From Dermacentor variabilis (Eukaryota; Arthropoda; Arachnida; Ixodida; Ixodidae): a stretch of 64,000 nt of DNA. Each line of letters opens with the position of its first letter. The first letter of the stretch is position 1. The notes beneath the pieces were generated by a model. That model worked only from the letters and a program-made list of their open reading frames with translations, was not told the origin of the DNA and did no database searches. Of the stretch, positions 56,161 to 64,000 are shown piece after piece. The stretch is from assembly GCF_050947875.1 (NCBI RefSeq), contig NC_134572.1, forward strand, positions 134,196,605-134,260,604, given 5' to 3'. A program made the translations under genes and the position numbers.

Positions 56161-57900
56161 TTGGGTTCGTGCACGATCATCGCCGGTTAGTTCAAGCTCG
56201 CTCCTTCCGGTCTGTGGCACGACGTTGTAGATATCTTGCTGGGCCGCGGGATTCGATTGAAACTATAAACGTGTGCGTCAGTAGTTTCGGATGTTTTATA
56301 TCGGACAAGCCAACCGATGTCTTCAGTATACACTTGGGCAGCGAGTTTCAAGGCGGACAACAATAGTGAATAGACAACCGCTGTTTCAATATAACTGTCA
56401 TGCGATTCAGGAAGCGGTTGCGCCGTTTAAAAAAATTTGTTGCTGCCTGACGCGAAAAGCTGAGGGCTTGTTGCGTTCTCCTGTCACTGGCGAGCTAACG
56501 GCGGACTTAGTTCTCGAAGTTCTTATTGTTATTATTAGTAGTACTAGTAATACTAGTACTAATATTAGTATTACTGTTAGTACTAGTATTAGTACTAGTG
56601 ATGGTAGTAGCAGTAGTATTGTTGTTGTCATAAATTATCTACCTGCGTTAAGTCGAAGAAAGCAGCCTCTTATCAAAGGTTTATTCCCCTCTTCGACGAA
56701 TAACGGCACAGGTATATGGTCTAAATGCTTATTTCAACATGTTATTGCGCATCGCGGTGCTATATTATTTAAGGACACACGGGTAGTGCTGATGCAGTGG
56801 TGTTTACACCCCGCACACCTCGCAAGAGAGCCCGCATTACGTACTTCGTTTTCTGTCTTCCTTGGAGGTAAGTTTTGTATCGTAGCCACTCCCGCATAAT
56901 GGTACTGATTCACTTGAGCGCAGCAAATTTCCTGACGCCTTCAAATCGTCTCTCAGCTGTCAGTCATAGTCATAGTTAACTTCCTTCGAAATGCCGACGG
57001 AAGACGAATCGCTCCAGCGTGACTCGTCACAAATCACCCAGGGCCGGTATAATGGAATAATTCGTTCGATTCTGTTCTTTCATCATCCGTTGCTCATGAC
57101 AGGCAAATCCTGACGGCTCTTTAAAAAATGCGTATTATTCAGTTGACTCTCAACAGACATGATATTGGGAGCAACGTAAGTCAACAGAAACGCAACACAG
57201 TCTCTATAACGTCTTTTGCAAGGGGACAACGTAGCGGGAGCGCAGCTAAAGGACCACTGACGAAGCATGATAAGGAAGAGAGTTGGAATAAAGTTGTTAA
57301 ATTATTTCGGCACGCACTCGCTTCGCATGGATTTATTACGTATAACATGCTGGTTCATCAGGATGGCGTACTTTCATTTGGTATCATGCTGTGTAATGTA
57401 TGTATTGAATAATTAATTTTCTGGTAAGAGAAGGTAGCACGCCGACATCACAGCCGACCCCCTTCCCCCCCCCTCCCTCCCGCCATCTCGCTCTCACAGA
57501 CGTACATATTATTTTATTTTGATTCAGTGTGTCTTCTGTGCCTCGGTGGCTACACATAGGCAACACTGTAGGAAAAACCTGGCGTGTATCTTTCACAATG
57601 AGTTAGGGAGAACGAAGCAAGTCAATCGCCATATTCTTCTGGCAAAACTTCCCTACCTCCTCCATTGTTTTACACAAATTATTTGGCTAGTTTGTCACTC
57701 CTAACATAGCGAGCATTTTCTTTTTCACCTCGTTAAAAGGGCCCGTGCTATACCCTGTGGAAAATAGTGCGACGGTTGCATCGATGTGCCTTCGTTGAGG
57801 CTTCACTCATATGCAAGCTGTGCCCTCGATCCTTCACTCATCCACTGATCCTCGCTAGGGAGCTAACGGTTTTCCATTCAGGCTCGAGCCTCGCCGGACA
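56161..57900. other. Mostly unassigned, with a strong splice donor
   Basis: CTTGGAG|GTAAGTTTTG puts an excellent donor at 56868-56869, at the end of the plus frame 56291-56899. The frame itself (202 codons, with a serine/threonine stretch made by an AGT microsatellite) has no domain, so an exon is possible but undefined. Around 57430-57485 the strand is C-rich. No gene recognised. Confidence 0.35.
56519..56625 (+). repeat. Imperfect (AGT)n/(ATT)n microsatellite
   Basis: Mixed AGT, ATT and ACT trinucleotides give serine/isoleucine-rich plus frames and leucine/isoleucine-rich minus frames. Confidence 0.9.
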
Positions 57901-57929
57901 AACCTTTTCGAAGCTTGGCGGTCACAGCT

Positions 57930-59405
57930 GCCGCCCTTCTTAGCCGCCCACGAGGACAGTTAGTTGAGGGGGGCATCGGTAATTCGCCACGACTGACGCA
58001 GTCCGGGGAGCTCGGGATACACTTTGCGCACGCGGTGACTTAACCACGAGCAGCTGCAGCAGCAGCAGCAACATCAGGAGACCGGGGTGTACGCGAGTGC
58101 AGCGAGCGTCTCGTTCCCTTCAGTTCCTGAGAAGTCGCGCTTACAACAAGCGTTGTTGGCCGCATTGCAACGGTTGAGTATACAGCGAAGAACGAGGAGA
58201 GAGATCGGGCGGCCTCTTCCTCCTTCTCTTTCGCAGAAGCCTGCGGTTCGCTGTTGGGCCGGGGTCTCCGAGGCCTGTTTTCTCTCGGCGACCGACGGAT
58301 GGGGGCCTGGCCGGGATGCGTGCGCGCAACCCTGGATTCCCTCGAAAGGGAGCCACAGGCGGGGGACTACACCGTGGCAAGCAGACATGCTAGGCAGGAA
58401 GACGACGACGACGAGAAGAATGGAGCGTCGCCCGCAGCGCCCTCTTCGCTTCCCCTTCTGGTGGCCGCTATTCGCTCGGCTGCTGCGCACCGGTGTGTCC
58501 CTCTCCTGCACGCTGCAGCTCACCACCCCGCCTGGACGGCGGTGCCGAAGCGGCGGCGGCAGCGGCGGTGGATGTAGCGGCGGGCCGACCAACCTACCCA
58601 CCTCTTCTTGTCTGCAGCCGGGGTTGGGAGAGAACGGCATCCGTCCAGTCCATTGGCCCATTCATCATCGCGAGACGCGCGAGCGGGGAGCAATTCATCC
58701 TGCAGGGGCGCGGACGCAGCTGATGCGCCTGCTCCTTACTTTTCTTGTGCTTCTTGTGGCGGCCCCGAGAATGGCTGGCACGGCATTCCCGCTGCACTGA
58801 GCCTTCCTGCGCTCTTGTCGGCGTCCTCGCCGCTCTCCGGGGATTATCATAATTATCGGCCAGCGGTGGGGGAAAGCTGCGCTGTTCCACTGAGACAGGC
58901 TATGCAGGCAGGCAGGCGCGCGGTCGAGGCGTGCGTGCTCGCGGCTTGTGAGGACGCCTCTCTTGTGCATGCGCGATGAGTGCGCTAATGACGGGGCGCT
59001 TTCTTTGTTTACCACGAAGAACTCCTCCCCCCCTCCCCCCGCCTCGTCCCCTATATCCGAACCCAAACTTTTCCGTTTAGCCGCGTACGGCATATATTCA
59101 ACTTCGTTTCCTTTGGCGCGCAGACTTCGCTGCGGGGTCCCTTCGTCACCTGAGCATGCCGGTCGCGGGGATTCGAAGAAAACGCCCGTGGTTCTTACCC
59201 AGGTGCTCACAAAAATGCCGTGCCTGCCGAGTCTGAACGTGAAGGAGCCACCAATCAGGCGAATTATTCCGCGAGCTCTGCGGGCAGAGAGAGAGGGCTC
59301 ACGACGCTTATGGCTACTCAGGTACCCTCATGTAGATGCGTATGTACAGAGCATGCGGCTGTGTTGTTCATCACTGCTGCGTGTTCACGTTTTCAAGAGC
59401 TCGCC
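57930..59405 (+). promoter_or_regulatory. CpG-rich island ending in a strong splice donor: candidate first exon
   Basis: CpG-dense sequence from about 57930 to 59330 includes a (GCA)n patch (58052-58070) and (GGC)n patches near 58548-58580. It ends in AGCTCGCC|GTGAGTAAGTG, with GT at 59406-59407, a very good donor. Large frames on both strands (58087-58800 plus, 58074-58661 minus, 58695-59210 minus) overlap without domains, as expected for a CpG island. A long 5' untranslated exon on the plus strand is the simplest reading (inference). An alternative donor-like CTCAG|GTACCC is at about 59320. Confidence 0.38.
58723..58800 (+). CDS. 25-codon ORF with signal-peptide-like leader
   Basis: ATG at 58723 opens MRLLLTFLVLLVAAPRMAGT then AFPLH and a stop. 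A basic residue after methionine followed by eleven mostly leucine/valine residues and A-A is what a secretory leader looks like. It sits within the candidate first exon, so it may be an upstream ORF, the start of a secreted protein spliced before the stop, or chance. No good donor lies inside it. Confidence 0.2.
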   Translation: MRLLLTFLVLLVAAPRMAGTAFPLH

Positions 59406-62030
59406 GTGAGTAAGTGATTGCTGGGCGGTTTATAGGCCCGCATGCTAAAAAAAAAAAAAACTGTGTGCCAGAATGAGCGTGAGTTCTTTTCTTCTCATGC
59501 TTTCCACGCGCGTGCGCACAGACATACACACAAAAAGTAGTGGTAATAAATCACACGCTGTGAGTTTGAAGTAACCAATCAAAAGTTATGTGCAGTGGGT
59601 CAGCGTCGACGACGACGAATCGCAGCGCATGCTCACGCCAACCTCGTACACATGGAATTTTGGTTTCTGAAGAAGTGAGTTCTATACTCTTTGTTCCTGG
59701 TTGTTCTCTGGCATTTATTACCAGAATGCATTTGGGGTTGGTTGGTTGACAGAAACGTGTTTGTTCGATTGGAGAAATCTGTGGGAAGCAGTGAGAGGTG
59801 GCCTAAGGTACATGGCAGATTTTCTGTCGAGTTTGTTGGGACCGTATATAGGGTAAGGAGTGTTACTATATAGTAAGGATGAGATGAGGGTGGTAACTGA
59901 TGTCAAATTTGCAGAGCTTTTCTTTAGTGAGTGCCGTTTGCTCATTGGTCGGCTGCCTTCGCCAATACCTGGCACCTGCTTTTAAGAAACTTTCGTGCGT
60001 ATCAACCTTTTGTGAATACGAGTGCTCTGAAGTTGCTATTCTTAAGACGCCCTTGTATGGTATCTCTGCAGCGATGACGTCGTTGAAGAACGATGTTGCT
60101 TAGCACGCCATATAACCTGTTGTGGCCGATGATACCTTCCCGCTCGTTTTATACGGCCACGAACTGGTGACGCGGACGATACCTAACCACAACTCAGCTT
60201 TCGTTTAATCGGCGCACGTGCGAGGTGCGAGCGTGGTGTTTGTGCCTTAGAAGGCCCGCGACGTTCGGATACGCTACGGCACTTTGCGAGCACTGCGTAG
60301 AGGCAGGTGTTCCGAGCATGTTTTTGCGCCTATGTGTAAGATTGATGCATCTCGCAACCATCACCGGTGCTCTGGTTCCTCGAGTCGGTATACGCGCTGG
60401 GTCGAGCGTCGCACTTGGCCAAGAGAAGTCGGCGGAGCGGCACGCCGGAACGGCGATGCATCTGGGCGCGCAGACAAAAGGACAGCGAGAAAAACACGTA
60501 GCCCGCCTTCATAACCTCCCCCCTTCCAAGCACCGGCACCGACAGGAAAAGAGCGTGCTGGCCGCAGCCGTTGCAGCGCGCCGTGGACCCCAAAAAGAAG
60601 CGTCGTCGGCGACATCGAAGGAAAACATCCGTTGCTATGACAACCTCGAAGACTAATCGATTTCGAGGTGGGGCGGGGGGAAAATTATTATGATTGTGTT
60701 GAAGGCCCTTTTCTTCTTGGCACGTTTTCCTCCTCTTTTCGTGTCCGTCTCCTTGCCCGCTTTTATTTTTGTTTCATCTTTTCGGCTCTCTTCGCCTTTC
60801 AACCGGGGATGAAATGCTGTCGAGAGAAAAAGCCCACGCGGACAACCAAACAGGCAGTGATGCAGCCATAGAACAGACGAGTGAAGAAAGAAAAAAGATA
60901 GAAAGGAAAGAAAGTATCAAAAGAAGCGAACAAGTGTGAGACGGCGAGCGAGGCGGGATTTTAGCTACACAGGCACCACCGAGAATTTTCTTTTTTGTGT
61001 GCCCCCACAGTTCATGCACACCGAAGGCTCTCGGCGCCGAAGCTAAACAGCAGGCAAACTTGGACGAGTGTCTCTTTCAAATAAAGTTTTCTTTCGATCG
61101 AGAGGCTTTTATCGCTGCTTACGAGTTCTCATGGCTTGTCTTTTTCGATGGAATGCGTTCGTGCCGTCCTCGGACTCACCGTTTCTCCGCTGTTTTTCCT
61201 TTCTTTCCTTCTCTCTTTCTTCCTTCCTTTCTGTCTTTCTTTCTTTGCCCGCCTTCACACTTCAGTCTTTTCATTCACTGTGACTCGACTGTTGGTCGGA
61301 ACTTTTTGGGGCGTCGGATCAGCGGTGTCGCAACGCGAGTTTGTCGTGCTTGCTGTTTTGTATTCTCTTCGCTCGAACGTTTTCATCCCACATGCGTGCT
61401 TCAGGGCGAGGCCGTGGGAGGCACCACCGCTGGTGCCGCGATTAGCGTGGCGTTAATGGAAAACGCTCTTTTGTACCGCGGTGTAATTTGTTTTCTCGCA
61501 AGTTGGAAAAAGATACATTGATTATCTTTTTTTCTCTCTCTTTTTCACTCTGGAGCCGCCAGGTCGACGACGACGTCTCGCCGCAGGAGTGCTTCGACGT
61601 CTGAGTTATGTTGTGTGCGAGCGCTTTGCGCTTCGCATTTTTGCAGGAGTTTTCCGATTGGAGAGCTCGGCGGTCTGTGCCAGCGGACCTTTGGGCTGTG
61701 GCACCAAGCGTGTCTGTGCTCATTCATTTAATCCTTTCAACTACCCTCCGCCCTTTTTTTTATATCTTTCTCCTTTTTACTTCATGCAACATGGCAACAT
61801 ACTGTCTAAAACAAGCACCCATTAATATCATCTCCCGGTTCTGTTTTCATTCCGTCTCCTAATTGCATTTACGGCGCTCAAAGGTGGAGGCACATTTGTG
61901 AACTGCTTTGATAGAGCTTTCTTTGAGTTCGTTGTTGCCCTTCATAATCGCATGCGGACTGTACGTGAATGACTTAGAGAGCTGTTGCTCACTTCCGTAT
62001 GTTTATGTGCTCAATTTTCTTGTCTGTTTC
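59406..62030. other. Unassigned DNA, alternating CT-rich and GC-rich
   Basis: A GC-rich patch lies at about 60200-60640. Pyrimidine-rich stretches (60690-60790, 61195-61260) give artefactual phenylalanine/serine frames. The plus frame 60225-60656 (143 codons) overlaps minus frames 60330-60593 and 60361-60615 and has no domain. No gene recognised. Confidence 0.4.
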
Positions 62031-62034
62031 ATCT

Positions 62035-62155
62035 AGTTTCTTCTTCCATCCTTCAAAGCCTATACCCACTTTACTCAGTGTACAGGATAGACAGCCGGAC
62101 GTTACTCTGGTTATCCAGCCTCTATTTTTTTTTCTCTTTCTCACTCTGTCTTTAC
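62035..62155 (+). mobile_element. Orphan LINE 3' UTR
   Basis: CAGTGTACAGGATAGACAGC and CCGGACGTTACTCTGGTTAT align with the 3' UTR of the LINE at 25722-26958 (GCCAACCGGACGTTATTCTG there), followed by a pyrimidine-rich tail. It is shorter and more diverged than the copies at 34 and 37.5 kb, and in the same orientation. Confidence 0.6.
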
Positions 62156-62261
62156 TGGCACCTTACTCCATTATATAAGACCCCTTATGCTTTTGCGCGA
62201 TACTTCTAATGATTCCAGTGCAACATAAAGCTGCCAACAGCGTTGTTAGACGTATACGTGT

Positions 62262-62274
62262 GTGTGTGTGTGTG
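62262..62274. repeat. Short (TG)n run
   Basis: About six TG units. Confidence 0.9.
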
Positions 62275-62525
62275 TATTCAATGCAACATTTCTGCGTTTA
62301 CATCGCCAAGTTTTAAGTTGCGCAGAGTGCTGAAGCGGCGTGCACCCTTGCATTGACAAACAGGAACTAGAGATCAAAAGCTACGAAAAAAATTACCGAC
62401 GATTACGTTACTTCCTAATGCGAAATTTGAGCGCAGCAAATAAGCTGTTTCACCTTTTCGATAGATTGAGGCAAAGAAATCGAGCAACACATGTATGCGC
62501 TATCACAGAATTTTTTTTTTATTTT

Positions 62526-62684
62526 TCACACGTATTCCTTTAACAAAGACTCCACTAGGTAAGCTTCTGCTTCGGCGGCACGCACCTCTGGAATCTGACG
62601 GCGACGGCGCTGGGCCTCTGCTCTGGCAGCTCGTTTAGCAGCAGCAGCAGCAGACGGAGGACTTCCATCGGTCGTCTCGCTCAT
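62526..62684 (-). CDS. 52-codon ORF with R/A/E-rich repeat (STPR-like)
   Basis: Minus-strand ATG at 62684 gives MSETTDGSPPSAAAAAAKRA, then RAEAQRRRRQIPEVRAAEAE and AYLVESLLKEYV before TGA. The alternation RAEA-x-RRRR-xx-PEVRA-x-EAEA resembles the 23-residue arginine-rich peptide repeats (STPR) of some arthropod DNA-binding proteins and repeat-borne ORFs. Only about one and a half units are present. Poly-alanine comes from a (GCT)n tract. The opposite strand has a donor-like CTAG|GTAAGC at 62559, so coding sense is uncertain. It could be a short gene, a first exon or part of a dispersed repeat. Confidence 0.28.
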   Translation of the reverse strand: MSETTDGSPPSAAAAAKRAARAEAQRRRRQIPEVRAAEAEAYLVESLLKEYV

Positions 62685-62718
62685 GGCTCAGAAAGAACTG
62701 GCAGATAATTTCGCAGTG

Positions 62719-62894
62719 GCGAACGGCAGCGGCAATTTCGGCTCGGGCGGTGCACATATACAGATCCGCCGCCACCGATCTGGCTCTCTGATTGCCACCG
62801 CACAGGGCGAACGGCAGCGGCAATTTCGGCTCGGGCGGTGCACATATACAGATCCGCCGCCACCGATCTGGCTCTCTGATTGCCACCGCACAGG
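62719..62894. repeat. 88-bp tandem duplication
   Basis: The unit starting GCGAACGGCAGCGGCAATTT and ending GATTGCCACCGCACAGG occurs twice head to tail (62719-62806, 62807-62894) with no evident differences. The period is not a multiple of three, so the two copies would be read in different frames, which argues against protein coding across both. Confidence 0.95.
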
Positions 62895-63065
62895 GGTTGC
62901 ATTGGAGGAGGAGCGAAGAAAGGAATTAAGTTCGAGCCGGCGCTTTGACAACCGGAGACTCGCAGGAAGAGGGGGGAGGGGGGCGGCGTGTACACCCAGC
63001 GGCAAACGATGGGGGCAGAAGCGCGCGCAGCAAGCGGACAACACGATAAAGGGAGGAGGGAAGAG

Positions 63066-63426
63066 ATAGCAGCGACTGACTGATGCCGCTGACGCCGATA
63101 GTGAGTCAACCCCAGCTGCGGAGTTGGTTTCAGGGACAACGCCGCCGATGCCGACACAAACAATATGATACCCTCGCTTCCGCAGCGCTAAGAACCAGGT
63201 CTAGCCGTGGGAAGGTGGTCACGTATTCGTCGACGTGCCGGGGCCTACGTGAAATAACCGGCGCGTCGGCAACTGAAGAGCACCCTATCCGCCACACAAG
63301 AACAGGGGCGGGGGGGGACCCTTTCCTCCTCTTTCTGCATGGCGGCGACGGTGTTCTATGCAGTCACGTTATCTTGACTCTCTAGCGGCGTCAGCGGCAT
63401 CCAGCGGTATCAGTCGGTCGCTGCTA
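63066..63426. repeat. 361-bp segment with inverted repeat ends
   Basis: TAGCAGCGACTGACTGATGC with CGCTGACGCCG (63067-63099) at the left is the approximate reverse complement of AGCGGCGTCAGCGGCATCCA with GCGGTATCAGTCGGTCGCTG (63383-63423) at the right. One indel of about nine bases separates them. It looks like a small non-autonomous DNA transposon or foldback in GC-rich DNA. Target duplication not found. Confidence 0.5.
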
Positions 63427-64000
63427 GCGCTGGGGGGATGAAAGGGGGGCGGAGCTGGTTACGAGGCCGACGACAACGCCGACGACGACGCGAAACCCAG
63501 GAACGGACGCCAAAGAGCTGCGCTCTAAAAGACAAATAAAAAGAGTAGCCATGACGGCCTTTGTCCAAGACGCGCTGAAATGTGAACGGCCATTATGCGC
63601 ACTTTCTTATTGTTGTCTTTGTAACGTCTATGGGTACAGCTGGCGTATCAGGCGCAATCTGGAGGCTGTCTGCGGAAAGGCAACTTACATGGCTGCACAT
63701 GTGGATGTGTCTCAGCGGCTGTACCGCGTTCTTTCACTGAGCACAATGTCGAGGATCCGATACTCAGACGCGGCCGTCACGTTCTAAATTCGAGAACGGT
63801 TGCATGTTTAAATTTAGGTTCTCGTTACAGAACCAAAGTCAGTCAAAAAAGAAATAGACTAACCGAGGACACTAGTCATGCTACGGCGACTCTCAACCCC
63901 ACGGTCCTTGACGGTGACAGTCTGACTAATGAAGGAGAAGAAAGGGGGTTAACAGAGGGGCCCGATTTTCTTTAATGATATCATAAGAAGCCAACAAACA
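63427..64000. other. Unassigned DNA
   Basis: CpG-rich to about 63530, including CGACGACGACGC. The plus frame 63551-63787 (78 codons, seven cysteines in the first half) starts at an ATG in an acceptable context (AGCC|ATG|A) but I recognise no family. Confidence 0.35.

Noticed and set aside
55711..56220. 169-codon minus-strand frame
   Set aside because: It mirrors the plus frame 55613-56152 in a CpG island and has no domain on either strand.
58087..58800. 237-codon plus-strand open frame
   Set aside because: Low-complexity arginine/glycine/proline composition without motifs, and overlapping minus frames of similar length. Treated as CpG-island shadow apart from its last 25 codons.
60225..60656. 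143-codon plus frame with acceptable start
   Set aside because: No recognisable family, overlapping opposite-strand frames, GC-rich context. Left as unassigned DNA.
1..64000. Endogenous viral insertions or toxin genes
   Set aside because: No frame showed viral polymerase, capsid or glycoprotein motifs; all reverse transcriptases seen are of LINE type.

Overview
This is a window of animal nuclear DNA, most probably from a hard tick (Ixodida). The case rests on its interspersed repeats: several copies of a tRNA-derived SINE of the kind described as Ruka in Rhipicephalus, several families of decayed LINEs (one with RNase H and a CX2CX7HX4C knuckle, an RTE-type family, and CR1-like families), and one LINE 3' UTR that recurs as orphan pieces. 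There is no bacterial-style gene packing, no operon and no CRISPR. Most long open frames are shadows of microsatellites or GC-rich DNA. I could not identify any host protein-coding gene with confidence. Species and repeat-family names are from memory, not from a search.

Layout. 1-8 kb: a LINE reverse-transcriptase scrap on the minus strand (1095-1584), then a nearly full-length but dead LINE on the plus strand (about 3.36-7.59 kb) with an ORF1 tail, endonuclease, reverse transcriptase, RNase H and knuckle. 8-15 kb: GC-rich DNA, a tRNA-like repeat, a SINE (12.24 kb), a 312-bp foldback (12.69-13.00 kb) and a 91-bp TA microsatellite. 15-24 kb: a LINE 3' end (15.03-15.50 kb), a long minus-strand LINE (18.2-20.6 kb) carrying a second LINE 3' end nested in its reverse transcriptase, another LINE C-terminal scrap (21.0 kb) and a minus-strand RTE-type LINE (22.2-23.65 kb). 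24-30 kb: a 200-bp tetranucleotide array, a young-looking 5'-truncated LINE with an intact reading frame and a 13-bp target-site duplication (25.7-27.0 kb), and a CR1-like LINE 3' end (27.5-28.4 kb).

30-46 kb: GC-rich islands (31.4-31.8, 33.4-33.8, 38.4-39.2 kb; the last ends in a strong splice donor and could be a non-coding first exon), orphan LINE 3' UTRs, SINEs at 33.0, 42.7 and 46.0 kb, a 162-bp hairpin MITE with TA target duplication (43.3 kb) and a 1465-bp non-autonomous DNA transposon with TTAA target duplication (43.73-45.20 kb). 46-54 kb: an RTE 3' end, a structured repeat that may be a worn Penelope/hammerhead unit (49.07-49.17 kb), a small MITE (52.1 kb), a tRNA-derived SINE (53.3 kb) and an internally deleted mariner (53.84-54.40 kb). 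54-64 kb: mostly GC/CpG-rich islands that look like promoters or non-coding first exons on the plus strand, plus an 88-bp tandem duplication and a short antisense ORF with an arginine/alanine/glutamate-rich repeat.

The window reads as intergenic or intronic DNA, with its right half close to one or more promoters. Nothing here amounts to a new multi-gene system. The most useful signals are the precisely bounded transposons, the structured repeat at 49.1 kb, the TTAA element with an unidentified ORF, and the candidate first exons.
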